Below, in pieces: positions 23,807 through 31,940 of a DNA stretch of 36,770 nt (the first letter of the stretch is position 1; the number at the start of each line of letters is the position of its first letter). The stretch is from Candidatus Nitrosopelagicus sp. Lineage in GTDB: Archaea > Thermoproteota > Nitrososphaeria > Nitrososphaerales > Nitrosopumilaceae. The stretch spans positions 1-36,770 of the forward strand of contig JAOLYB010000011.1 of assembly GCA_028343215.1 (NCBI GenBank), in the 5' to 3' direction. The position numbers and the translations under genes are program-made. The notes below the pieces were generated by a model. That model worked only from the letters and a program-made list of their open reading frames with translations, was not told where the DNA came from and did not search any database.

Positions 23807-23929
23807 ATGAAAGAAAAAGTCGAGTGCCCAAGATGTAATGAAATAATGCTCGACGTGCAGGCATGTCATCTTATCTGTCCTAGATGTGGATCGCATATGG
23901 ATTGTTCAGATAAAGGATCAGTTTGGTAA
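23807..23929 (+). CDS. Zinc-ribbon microprotein (40 aa)
   Basis: The protein is essentially one zinc ribbon: VECPRCNEIMLD, then ACHLICPRCGSHMDCSDKG, with two CPRC knuckles (Cys7/Cys10 and Cys24/Cys27) and extra cysteines at 20 and 33. The start at 23807 is chosen because the zinc ribbon begins right after it and the longer upstream frame is antisense to S6e. I cannot assign a target; such ribbons occur in RNA polymerase and ribosome-associated proteins. Its stop abuts the stop of the next zinc-ribbon gene with no base between them. Confidence 0.7.
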   Translation: MKEKVECPRCNEIMLDVQACHLICPRCGSHMDCSDKGSVW

Positions 23930-24106
23930 TTAAAAACCAGGTCTATCAGGAATATAATCAGTAGCCATGTTAAGTGCTTGATCTTTCATGATTTCAAGAT
24001 ATTTTTCATATGATGCCTCAAATTTACAATGGGGACAAGTGACTTTTGTAATTTCATCGTTTACTTTTGCAACGTTTTCACATTCAGGACATCTTGCATC
24101 AAGCAT
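23930..24106 (-). CDS. Zinc-ribbon microprotein (58 aa)
   Basis: This 58-residue protein has two zinc knuckles, Cys6-Pro-Glu-Cys9 and Cys24-Pro-His-Cys27, then a helix (ASYEKYLEIMKDQALNMATD) and the end YIPDRPGF. It looks like a single-ribbon protein with a C-terminal helix; no named family is recognised. The ATG at 24106 lies about 26 nt from a TATA box (24127-24136), fitting a leaderless mRNA. It is tail-to-tail with the 40-residue ribbon gene, with no spacer. Confidence 0.72.
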   Translation of the reverse strand: MLDARCPECENVAKVNDEITKVTCPHCKFEASYEKYLEIMKDQALNMATDYIPDRPGF

Positions 24107-24126
24107 GTCTCTGATAACAATCCAAA

Positions 24127-24136
24127 GTATATAATT
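24127..24136 (-). promoter_or_regulatory. TATA box for 58-aa zinc-ribbon gene
   Basis: On the minus strand this reads aattatatac, centred about 26 nt upstream of the ATG at 24106. Confidence 0.5.
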
Positions 24137-24162
24137 CTGATCGAGTGATTTGATTGTAAGAT

Positions 24163-24172
24163 TTTATATAAA
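24163..24172 (+). promoter_or_regulatory. TATA box for the 24192 microprotein gene
   Basis: The palindromic tttatataaa is centred about 25 nt before the ATG at 24192. A GGAG at 24181-24184 also lies 7 nt before the ATG, so either a leaderless start or a short leader with a Shine-Dalgarno site is possible; promoter spacing favours leaderless. Confidence 0.5.
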
Positions 24173-24191
24173 ATAAAGCAGGAGTAGTTTC

Positions 24192-24368
24192 ATGAGTTAT
24201 AATGAAATTGCAGAAACTTTTTCAGAGTATTCTAAAGTAAAATCAAAAAATTGCCAACATCTAATTGAATTATTTGAGCAAGCAATGATTCAGATGCAAG
24301 AAGAAGAAGAAATTATACTGGTTCAACATGAGAATAAACCTGTAAAAAAGAAAAAATTGGTTCAGTAA
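24192..24368 (+). CDS. Short helical protein (58 aa)
   Basis: The protein starts MSYNEIAETFSEYSKVKSKN. A predicted amphipathic helix (CQHLIELFEQAMIQMQEEEE) and a basic tail (KPVKKKKLVQ) follow. It has no signal peptide or membrane segment, and I recognise no family. A strong TATA box at the leaderless distance and good coding composition support it. It is convergent with the C39-like/TPR gene, 9 nt apart. Confidence 0.62.
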   Translation: MSYNEIAETFSEYSKVKSKNCQHLIELFEQAMIQMQEEEEIILVQHENKPVKKKKLVQ

Positions 24369-24377
24369 TAATTTTAA

Positions 24378-25346
24378 TTACATTTCATTTAATGCACGTT
24401 CTATCATTCCACGATCTTTTGCATTTGGTGTAAATTTGATATAATTTTGATAGTCTTCTTTAGCTTGTTCCATTTTATTTTGTTGTTGTCTTACATAACC
24501 ACGATTTTTGTATATAGGACCAAATCTGTTATCGTTAATTTTAATTGCATTGGTATAATTTTCTTCAGATTTATCAAACTGTTGATTTTTTAAATAGAAA
24601 TTTCCAAGACCTCGGTAAGCCAAATAGCAATTTTCATTTTTTTCAAGACTTTTTTCATAGTATGAGACACATTCTGGGTTATTCTGCTCGTTTAGTACTC
24701 CTCCTAGAAGGCATAATGCTGTAGAATTATCTGGATTAATTTCAATGGCTTTCTCTAATGAGTCAGTTGTTTCCTTTGTTTGTTTTTGTAAACTAAGTTT
24801 TTCAGATTCAAAGCACAGTCTATTTGATTTTGTTTTATTTTGATCAGACTTGAGTGCAGATATGATATCAGTTGGACCTAACAGAACCATTAAACATCCA
24901 TCTTCAGACCAGAGTTTTTCAAATCTTTTTTCTGGTATAACACCTACCTGAATTCCTTCTTCAGATGGTTTTTGTTCTGGAACATAATGGAAAATTGTTT
25001 TTTCATTATCATCATAGCCAGAAATTACTGATGCATGTTGTACCACATCATGCAATCCAGGTAAAATTACAATTGGAGGAATTCCCATATCAATTACCTG
25101 TTTTAATTCTGTAATACTAGAGTGTAAAATTAAACTAGAAAGTCCATGTCGTTCTGCAAGATTAATACCTTCAATTAAGATACTGCCGTTCATTCCTACA
25201 TATTTTGATGCAATTTCGTTTGCTTCTGCGATTGGAAGATCAATATTCCAGTACTTGGCTACGGCATTTACTGAAAGTGGTAGGCAAATATTATCATCAT
25301 CAGAAATTGGTGGTAAAACTAGTTCATGTCCAGAATCGTCACTCAT
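24378..25346 (-). CDS. C39-like papain-fold domain fused to TPR repeats
   Basis: In this 322-residue protein, residues 1-160 resemble a C39-type peptidase domain: Cys21 in DNICLPLSVNAVAKYW matches the nucleophile region and His104 in VQHASVISGYDD matches the catalytic His. The third residue, usually Asp in an Asp-Pro pair, appears to be replaced in FHYVPEQ, so activity is doubtful. Residues about 185-322 hold at least three TPR units (AIEINPDNSTALCLLGGVL; YLAYRGLGNFYLKNQQFDKS; AIKINDNRFGPIYKNRGYVR) for protein binding. There is no signal peptide, so it should be cytoplasmic. It lies 32 nt downstream of the amidotransferase gene on the same strand. Confidence 0.78.
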   Translation of the reverse strand: MSDDSGHELVLPPISDDDNICLPLSVNAVAKYWNIDLPIAEANEIASKYVGMNGSILIEGINLAERHGLSSLILHSSITELKQVIDMGIPPIVILPGLHDVVQHASVISGYDDNEKTIFHYVPEQKPSEEGIQVGVIPEKRFEKLWSEDGCLMVLLGPTDIISALKSDQNKTKSNRLCFESEKLSLQKQTKETTDSLEKAIEINPDNSTALCLLGGVLNEQNNPECVSYYEKSLEKNENCYLAYRGLGNFYLKNQQFDKSEENYTNAIKINDNRFGPIYKNRGYVRQQQNKMEQAKEDYQNYIKFTPNAKDRGMIERALNEM

Positions 25347-25378
25347 GTTGATTCAATAATTTTATCATATTAATATCA

Positions 25379-25915
25379 TCAAAGTTTTGTAAATTTTGTA
25401 ATCATTGTTTGACCGTTTTCAGTCATCTCTGGATGAAACTGTGTGCCATAAATTGACAGTTCTTTATGTTTTACAATCTCATTTTTACAATTTTCAGACT
25501 TTGCTATAGAATCAAGTGAGTTACCAAGTTTAGAAATTTCGTATGAATGACTTTCAAAGACAGTTTCTTTTCCAGTACAAAGAGAATTTTCATCACAAGT
25601 GATCTCTTGTTCACCTTGTATCACAGAGGATTTACGTATGGTTCCACCTAATGCAAGAGCTAGGATTTCAGCACCATAACAGATTCCTAAGAGTTTCTTT
25701 TTTTCATTTACCGCATGTAAGATAATCTTTGAATTTTTTGCATTCATTTGTGAATCGTTCTGACGCCGACCAGATAAAATAAATGAGTCATATTTTCTTA
25801 TTTCATCTAAACTAATCTCATCAAATGATTTTTGCTCAAATTTTACATCAGATTTTGAAAGTATGCTTGAAATATCTTTTGTAAAGACAGAGCCGTTATC
25901 TACTAAAAGTAGCAC
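25379..25915 (-). CDS. Class I glutamine amidotransferase (GuaA-A/TrpG-like, specific role unknown)
   Basis: This 178-residue protein is a stand-alone class I GATase domain with the nucleophile Cys79 (LLGICYGAEILALALGG), His161 and Glu163 (YGTQFHPEMTENG) forming the triad. It releases ammonia from glutamine for a partner synthase. The sequence resembles the GMP synthase glutaminase subunit (GuaAa), but no GuaAb-like partner is nearby, and the oxyanion-loop SGRRQND is not the usual SGGP, so GMP synthesis is not certain. It begins with GTG, 2 nt after the stop of the UPF0182 gene, and likely shares its transcript. Confidence 0.85.
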   Translation of the reverse strand: MLLLVDNGSVFTKDISSILSKSDVKFEQKSFDEISLDEIRKYDSFILSGRRQNDSQMNAKNSKIILHAVNEKKKLLGICYGAEILALALGGTIRKSSVIQGEQEITCDENSLCTGKETVFESHSYEISKLGNSLDSIAKSENCKNEIVKHKELSIYGTQFHPEMTENGQTMITKFTKL

Positions 25916-25917
25916 GG

Positions 25918-28770
25918 TTAGTCTTTTCCAATCTGAATCTTGATGTAGTGAATTTCAGCAATTCCGTCTACAGTGTTAATTACTCCAAAGTATAGAGAAG
26001 TATCTTCTTCCCACATCAATACTCTAGATGTTCCTGTAGCGTATTCGCTCATAAACTCATTAATCATTTCCTCAGTTGCGGCTTTATCAGATTCATTAAA
26101 GAATACAATTTCACCTTCTTCAAATGATAATGGAATTTGAATTGCAGTTGGTTTTGTAATTGTTAAACCACTATTGCTTATCATTTCCATGATTTTTTCG
26201 AATCTTTCATCTTTGTCTAATTGTATTATAGTTTCACCAGTTTTACTAGTAGAGACAACGCCAGATAGCTTTTGTAGATATGCTTCAAATGCGTCTTCTT
26301 GTGTATCGCCTAAACCAACATAATACTCTCCTGTAAATCCAGCACCTACTGCAGCAATAGTACCTAATTGTGCTACAGAGCCACCGGCTCCTGCAGTGTA
26401 TACTGGAATAAAGTAAGTATCTTGATCTCCTACACGATACAAAATATTATCACCAATTCTTGGGTTTCTCAACAAGGTTTTGAGTTGTGCAAAGTCAGGA
26501 TCACGGTCAAGTGCTTCTCTTACTGAAGTTGGTCCCAAAAGTTTTGTTTCAGAATCTAATGGAACTTCATAGAAGGTCATCTTACCAAGTTTGTCCATAT
26601 CATTTTCTACAATCATGTATCCTGCCAAGTTACGTCCTTGTGAACCACGAAGCTCTAATGATAAGAGTCCGATGAATTCAGTTTCTTCAAATCCAGGTGG
26701 TTTTGCTTGAATGTAATATGTATCAAGTCCTCTAGGAATTTCATAAAACTCGTTTGCTTGAATGAATGTTTCAACATCAGTTACATGGTAAATGTTGTAC
26801 ATTTCTGTTTTCCAGTTGAATAATTCCTCTGGATAACGAATTTGTTCTTCTAGCCATGCAGGTGTATCAATTATTTGATCATCATATTGTGCCATCAGCA
26901 TGTTTGAGAAAAAGTCATCACCATTTTTTATCAGATCAATGTTGCCGTTGTATGTATCAACAAGTGCAAATCCTGCTAATCTAAGATATGGATTTCCAGC
27001 AGAATATGGAACATCACGTGTATCAAATCCAACAATTAATGGAACAAGCCAATATGTGTTAGTACCATCAGTTACAGGATAGGAATCTAGTTCTTTTCCA
27101 AACATGTTATACAAGAAATAAGGATAAAGTGTTTGCATTCTATCGTTGACATCTTTGTATCTCATAATGTGAAGTGATTCTCCAGGGTAAGATAGGATAA
27201 AGTTTGGTTCGAAGATCCATGAGAGTGGTGGTGGTACGTCAACCCCTCCCATTCCATCATATTTTGCACCATTAAGCTCTGCACTTGTTTCACGATTTAC
27301 GGGATAACCAGACCAGGTTTCATCTAATAATCCACCTTCACCATAGTAAATTGATCTTTGTTGGAATAATTCAGAACTATCAACAATTTTTCCTTCTGTT
27401 GCTTCTAGTGTAAGAAATCCATCAGGCACGTGTGTGTATACTAAATGTTCGTTATACCATTGATTTTCAAGGCTTACAGATGAAGGAAGTATTGGCTTCA
27501 TTGATGCAGTCCAGTAAAGTTTATCGTCAAATCTCAAAATATCATTATCTTCAAAGTCTACATAAGGAATAAGACCAATCTCTGGTTTTAGTTTTGCAAA
27601 TGCAGCGTTCCAGTCCCATACACGAATCTTACTTAGTACATCTTCATTAGCGTCAATGTAAGAATCAATTACGTTTGGATTAACAGATGTAATTTGTACT
27701 TCGTGAGTATTTTCATTAATCAAATCAAGTTCTGCAAGATGACGATTAACACCAATTTGTTGTGCAGTGTATGGTCCAAGATATTCAATCTTTTTTGCAT
27801 CTGCAACGCTATTGTTTACACCCATTGCAATTCCTACGATGAGAGCAATGGCAATGATTGCTGCAACACGAATGTATACATCACGTTTGAACATGTGTGT
27901 TAAAACACGTGCACGCATTCTATCAAAGATTGAAAATGCAATTAACGCAAATCCTACAACAAAAGTTCCACCTATTGCATATCTAGTGTTATAATCAATA
28001 GTATCTGTAAAGAACATGTTAAAGGCAGCCCAGACTATTCCTATTCCAATTATGGCCTCAATTGTGGCCATGTAGTTAAGATATCTTGGTTTTCCTTCTT
28101 TCGTATCATGTAGGTAGAGTGTAACAACTTTGATTATGTAATGGATTCCTACAAAGAGGATTAAACGAAGTCCAATCGCTCCAATGATTGGTGGAATTAT
28201 AATGAGAAGTGAAGGAATCATTGGTGTTACGTTATCCATTGCAAACATTGGATCATTTGGTGGAGTTACAAATGGAAGTGAGAATAGTGTTGTAATATTT
28301 TCAACGCCTAAATCATTTCCTTCTAGCATATAGAGTAAACCAAATCCAAACATGAGATTTGCAAAGAATGCACCAAAGAGGAGAATTTTTGTAACTTGCC
28401 ATATTGCAAATTGTACACCAGATAATTTGAATTCAGAAAAGTTTGGTACAGTTTGTTGAACTTGATCTTGTGGACCACGGTTCATCATGTTGATTACGCT
28501 AGTTATAGCAAACCAGAAAATTGATGATCTGCCAACTACGTTAACTCGAAGTAATGCTATACTTGCAAGAGTAACTCCACCTATCAATGCAAACATTAGT
28601 GGTTTTGTAAATACATCAGCAAATTCTGTCACATTCATTGACAAAACTACGGCTTGATTTCCAGCCAATGCAAAAATTATAATTCCGATTAATGTAATAA
28701 TACCAATTTTGATAAATTTGCCAGCATCTGGTGGTGGTTGACTACTGTCTTCATTTTTGGCGCTGTACAA
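25918..28770 (-). CDS. UPF0182 family large membrane protein
   Basis: This 950-residue protein has about seven membrane spans in the first 320 residues (GIITLIGIIIFALAGNQAVV; VTKILLFGAFFANLMFGFGL; LLIIIPPIIGAIGLRLILFV and others). A large extracytoplasmic domain follows, with YVDFEDNDILRFDDKLYWTA, VYTHVPDGFLTLEATEG, IYYGEGG, LSWIFEPNFILSYPGE and YWLVPLIVGFDTRDVPYS, as in the UPF0182 (COG1615) family known from actinobacteria, cyanobacteria and archaea. Its function is unknown. It begins with TTG (no in-frame ATG upstream), with a TATA-like box about 25 nt before. It leads a - strand run with the amidotransferase and the C39/TPR protein. Confidence 0.88.
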   Translation of the reverse strand: MYSAKNEDSSQPPPDAGKFIKIGIITLIGIIIFALAGNQAVVLSMNVTEFADVFTKPLMFALIGGVTLASIALLRVNVVGRSSIFWFAITSVINMMNRGPQDQVQQTVPNFSEFKLSGVQFAIWQVTKILLFGAFFANLMFGFGLLYMLEGNDLGVENITTLFSLPFVTPPNDPMFAMDNVTPMIPSLLIIIPPIIGAIGLRLILFVGIHYIIKVVTLYLHDTKEGKPRYLNYMATIEAIIGIGIVWAAFNMFFTDTIDYNTRYAIGGTFVVGFALIAFSIFDRMRARVLTHMFKRDVYIRVAAIIAIALIVGIAMGVNNSVADAKKIEYLGPYTAQQIGVNRHLAELDLINENTHEVQITSVNPNVIDSYIDANEDVLSKIRVWDWNAAFAKLKPEIGLIPYVDFEDNDILRFDDKLYWTASMKPILPSSVSLENQWYNEHLVYTHVPDGFLTLEATEGKIVDSSELFQQRSIYYGEGGLLDETWSGYPVNRETSAELNGAKYDGMGGVDVPPPLSWIFEPNFILSYPGESLHIMRYKDVNDRMQTLYPYFLYNMFGKELDSYPVTDGTNTYWLVPLIVGFDTRDVPYSAGNPYLRLAGFALVDTYNGNIDLIKNGDDFFSNMLMAQYDDQIIDTPAWLEEQIRYPEELFNWKTEMYNIYHVTDVETFIQANEFYEIPRGLDTYYIQAKPPGFEETEFIGLLSLELRGSQGRNLAGYMIVENDMDKLGKMTFYEVPLDSETKLLGPTSVREALDRDPDFAQLKTLLRNPRIGDNILYRVGDQDTYFIPVYTAGAGGSVAQLGTIAAVGAGFTGEYYVGLGDTQEDAFEAYLQKLSGVVSTSKTGETIIQLDKDERFEKIMEMISNSGLTITKPTAIQIPLSFEEGEIVFFNESDKAATEEMINEFMSEYATGTSRVLMWEEDTSLYFGVINTVDGIAEIHYIKIQIGKD

Positions 28771-28790
28771 GTTGAATAAACTCGATTTTC

Positions 28791-28800
28791 ATTAAATTAA
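28791..28800 (-). promoter_or_regulatory. TATA-like box for UPF0182 gene
   Basis: On the minus strand this reads ttaatttaat, centred about 26 nt upstream of the TTG at 28770. It supports that start. Confidence 0.4.
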
Positions 28801-28834
28801 TACCTTATTGGTAGAAATACAAAAAAATCTTAGA

Positions 28835-29956
28835 TTACACGCTTGATGCTACGCCTTTACACATCATATAGACTGCTGCAAACTTTGGTACAGATACTTG
28901 TTCGTTGTTAAATGGTCCAAATTTTTTCTTCTTTAATGAAAACTCGATCGGACAATTTGCTGCAACTTCGATTTCTTCATCATCAATAAAGCATGCATCA
29001 ATGTATGGATCAAATTTTTTCAGATCCTCTACGAAAATTTTCGTAAGACCACTCTTACTGTTAATGGAACCAGGTAATCTAAAAATTCTGTGAATGTCTT
29101 GTGTAACATTTGGGTCAATTTTTATTCCAATTGAATCTCTAAAATCTTCTAACTTTTTTTGAAATAATGCATAACCACCAGAGAGTATTTCTTGGGAAAT
29201 TTTTGAGCGGTTTGATTTTGTTCCGTACAAATGCTTTGCAAGTCTTCCATTCCATCCAACATCATCAAATTTTGGAAGAGATGATTTGTTTGTGTTAAAT
29301 TTTTTGAATCCAAACGTTTCAGGAATACCCCCACGGAACATTATGTAATCAGAAAGTTCCGCTCGTTCTCTAGAGCCAACACTCTCGTATTCTGATTTAT
29401 GAACATAAATATGAAATCCTTCGTTTCCAGAAAAAAAGATTTTGATATTTTCTTCATTAATTCCTAAATCATCTATGAGAATTTTGTTTAATTTTAAGAC
29501 CTCATCTTTTGTTGATTTTATACAGTCATCACAAGTCAGTGTGGTAAACGAAAGTTTTGTAGAATTACATTTAGGACATGATTCACCAAGTTCAGAAATT
29601 TCATTACACTCAGAGCATTTGATTAGTGTGTTATTTTTGGGGTGTTCTTTTCTTAGATCTTTTGCGTCAATATCAAAAATTAGCTCTGCATTTTGCCAAT
29701 CTTTTTCAGACATTGGTAAATTTGGGAACATGTATCGTGCATTAGAACAATAAACATCAGAAGGTTTGTTTTGCATTAAAAGTAAGTGTAATTCTTTATC
29801 GGATTTTAATGAAAGGTGTCTATTCATTCCTCCGTTAAATTTTTGGTAACCAAATTCTCTTTGATTAGGATCATCAGGCACGTGTAAAAGATCAAAATGT
29901 TCAAAATAAAATTTTTTGAATGTATCTTCTAAAAATGTAACATCTTTTCCATTCAT
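28835..29956 (-). CDS. priS: DNA primase small (catalytic) subunit PriS
   Basis: This 373-residue catalytic subunit of the archaeal/eukaryal primase has the metal-binding aspartates Asp95 and Asp97 in ELIFDIDAKD and the SGNEGFHIYVH motif (176-186). The zinc-knob region has Cys114, Cys117, Cys127, Cys130, Cys142 and Cys145 (KCSECNE, SCPKC, CDDC). GGMNRHLSL and DVTQDIHRIFRLPGS-like segments also fit (here NVTQDIHRIFRLPGSINSKS). It makes primers for DNA replication together with PriL, whose gene overlaps its start by 4 nt. The family is secure. Confidence 0.96.
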   Translation of the reverse strand: MNGKDVTFLEDTFKKFYFEHFDLLHVPDDPNQREFGYQKFNGGMNRHLSLKSDKELHLLLMQNKPSDVYCSNARYMFPNLPMSEKDWQNAELIFDIDAKDLRKEHPKNNTLIKCSECNEISELGESCPKCNSTKLSFTTLTCDDCIKSTKDEVLKLNKILIDDLGINEENIKIFFSGNEGFHIYVHKSEYESVGSRERAELSDYIMFRGGIPETFGFKKFNTNKSSLPKFDDVGWNGRLAKHLYGTKSNRSKISQEILSGGYALFQKKLEDFRDSIGIKIDPNVTQDIHRIFRLPGSINSKSGLTKIFVEDLKKFDPYIDACFIDDEEIEVAANCPIEFSLKKKKFGPFNNEQVSVPKFAAVYMMCKGVASSV

Positions 29957-30963
29957 ACTCTTTTTCTCCCGAATTGAAGAGGATTGATTATTGTATCACA
30001 TGCAGGAACAGGAAAGCAAAGATTTTGACTCTTTACCTTTTCACAAGATGGGGATTTGTATTCGGTAGTGCCAGATATACCAGAAAGTTGATTCAGTTGA
30101 TAAATTGTAACTTTTGGATTATAGTCGGGTGCGTTTTTGAATAAAGGTGCAATTTGTTCAACAGTCTGCCCCTTGTTTAAGAGAAAAGTTGCAAGTAGGA
30201 ATCTTCCTGAATGCGGTAAGTTTTCTCCTTTTTCTAAAACTTCTATTGCATGCTTTATGCATGGAGGAAATTCCTTTGACTCTACTGTTTTTACTTCGAA
30301 TTTTTTTGCAAGTTGTTTTAGTTTATCAACATAGGTCTCAAATCCAATTATCATTTCAGGAGTTGATGATGAATTGATTTTTGTATAGATATGCCTGTCA
30401 AGCTCTTTTCTAACTAATCTTACGGTTTCATGTGGTGTGAGGTGAACCTTTCCATTTGTGACCTTACGATTAATTAATTTCCATTCGCGCTCATGAAAAT
30501 TAATAGAGTGTTTTAGATAATCACTCACTAAAATTGTAAATTCTTCATCTATTTTTTCTACAGTCACAGAAAATAATTCTTGAAGTATTTGAAGTGAAAG
30601 TTTTGCTTTTGTAATATCTTTATGATTCATTAAATCTTTTTCAAGAAATTTTTCTGCACGACGAGCTTCTGCTAGTGAAAATCTTCTGATTAAGGTATTC
30701 ATTCCAGATAGCTTTAGTAAGATTACAGCAATCAAAAATGAGAATATCTCTAAAGGTAATGCAGAATTATTAGACGATGGATCAGATTTGAAGATTCTTC
30801 CTTCTGATGAGGTGATAATTCTTTCAAAAGCATTATCAACAATTTTTTTTAGATCGGGATCGCTTCCAAATTGCTCTAATGAGAATCCCAGATCATTTAG
30901 ATATTTTCCAGCTTCGGTTAGAAAAGGATACTTTACAATTTCATCGTTTCCAAGATTAACCAT
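29953..30963 (-). CDS. priL: DNA primase large subunit PriL
   Basis: With the ATG at 30963 the protein has 336 residues and begins MVNLGNDEIVKYPFLTEAGK. An upstream ATG at 31002 would add 13 mainly hydrophobic residues, but a TATA box at 30984-30993 lies between the two and fits a leaderless start at 30963. The N-terminal helical domain binds PriS (RRFSLAEARRAEKFL). The C-terminal domain carries the four Fe-S cysteines: the one in FPPCIKHAIE, then SPSCEKV, NLCFPVP and PACDTI, together with LPHSGRFLLATFLLNKG. It regulates initiation and primer length. It overlaps priS by 4 nt. Confidence 0.93.
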   Translation of the reverse strand: MVNLGNDEIVKYPFLTEAGKYLNDLGFSLEQFGSDPDLKKIVDNAFERIITSSEGRIFKSDPSSNNSALPLEIFSFLIAVILLKLSGMNTLIRRFSLAEARRAEKFLEKDLMNHKDITKAKLSLQILQELFSVTVEKIDEEFTILVSDYLKHSINFHEREWKLINRKVTNGKVHLTPHETVRLVRKELDRHIYTKINSSSTPEMIIGFETYVDKLKQLAKKFEVKTVESKEFPPCIKHAIEVLEKGENLPHSGRFLLATFLLNKGQTVEQIAPLFKNAPDYNPKVTIYQLNQLSGISGTTEYKSPSCEKVKSQNLCFPVPACDTIINPLQFGRKRV

Positions 30964-30983
30964 AACAATAGTGTACCAACTTA

Positions 30984-30993
30984 GTTTAAAAAT
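30984..30993 (-). promoter_or_regulatory. TATA box deciding the priL start
   Basis: On the minus strand this reads atttttaaac, centred about 26 nt upstream of the ATG at 30963. It lies downstream of the alternative ATG at 31002, which argues against the longer protein. Confidence 0.45.
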
Positions 30994-31030
30994 TGCAATC
31001 ATAAAATTGCTATTTTCATTAGATCTCTAG

Positions 31031-31038
31031 TTTAAATT
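31031..31038 (+). promoter_or_regulatory. TATA box for endonuclease IV gene
   Basis: The sequence tttaaatt is centred about 26 nt upstream of the ATG at 31060, fitting a leaderless transcript. It sits back-to-back with the priL promoter in the 96-nt divergent gap. Confidence 0.45.
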
Positions 31039-31059
31039 GTAATAAATTTTAGAAAATGT

Positions 31060-31899
31060 ATGCAGATTGGTGCGCATATATCCAAATCTGGTTCTTTAGA
31101 GAGTTGGGTAGATAATGCAATTGAAAGAGAATGCTCAGCATTTCAAGTTTTTACTAGAAGTCCAAGAAGCTGGTTTGCAAAAGATTTGGATTTAGAAGAA
31201 GCGGAGAAGTATAAACAAAAACTCGAAGCTTCAGATATTGACAGAATGGCAACATGTGCACATATGCCATATTTACCAAATCTTTCTACACCTGAAGATG
31301 AAGGGTATGAAAAGTCAATAAAATCAATGATTGAAGAAGTCAAAAGATGTGACAAGTTAGGAATCCCATATCTTGTTACACATCTAGGAAGTCACAAAGG
31401 TTCAGGAGAAGAAAACGGAATTAAGAGACTCACTAATGCATTAAACGAGGTTGCAAAAACAAAGGCAGATGTTATGATTTTACTTGAAAATACTGCTGGA
31501 CAAAAAAATTCTGTTGGTTCTGATTTTAAACAGCTTGCTGAAATTTTTGCAAAGTGTAAACCAGCAAAAAAATTTGGAGTTTGTCTAGATACATGTCATG
31601 CATTTGTTGCAGGATACGATTTGAGGACTAAAGCTGCCGTCAAAAAAACAATGAAAGAGTTTGATGATATGGTTGGATTAAAAAACTTGAAAATTTTACA
31701 TCTAAATGATTCAAAAGGAGAATTAAATTCGAATTTGGATAGGCATAATCATATTGGATTAGGAGAGATTGGAAGCGAAGGATTAGGAGAGGTAGTTAAA
31801 ATTATGAATAAAAATAAAATTCCAATCGTTTTAGAAACACCAATTGATGATACGAGAGATGAGTTTGAGAATATTAGAAAGGCAAAGTCACTTGCATGA
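31060..31899 (+). CDS. nfo: Endonuclease IV (AP endonuclease)
   Basis: This 279-residue TIM-barrel enzyme starts MQIGAHISKSGSLESWVDNA and shows the tri-zinc ligand motifs: His in TCAHMPYLPNL, LVTHLGSHKGSG, ILLENTAGQKNS, VCLDTCHAFVAGYD, LHLNDSKGELNSNLDRHNHI and PIVLETPID. It cleaves the DNA backbone 5' of abasic sites in base excision repair and can process damaged 3' ends. The length is normal. It precedes glyS by 41 nt on the same strand, which may be a second transcript. Assignment is certain. Confidence 0.96.
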   Translation: MQIGAHISKSGSLESWVDNAIERECSAFQVFTRSPRSWFAKDLDLEEAEKYKQKLEASDIDRMATCAHMPYLPNLSTPEDEGYEKSIKSMIEEVKRCDKLGIPYLVTHLGSHKGSGEENGIKRLTNALNEVAKTKADVMILLENTAGQKNSVGSDFKQLAEIFAKCKPAKKFGVCLDTCHAFVAGYDLRTKAAVKKTMKEFDDMVGLKNLKILHLNDSKGELNSNLDRHNHIGLGEIGSEGLGEVVKIMNKNKIPIVLETPIDDTRDEFENIRKAKSLA

Positions 31900-31940
31900 G
31901 TAATTACGCATTTATTCCATGATTGTTTTAGAGTTTTAGT

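Noticed and set aside
26487-27994. Several + strand ORFs of 60-75 codons across the UPF0182 gene
   Set aside because: Shadows of the conserved minus-strand gene, without their own promoters or motifs.
30963-31002. Longer PriL N-terminus from the ATG at 31002
   Set aside because: The extra 13 residues are atypical for PriL and the TATA box lies between the two ATGs.
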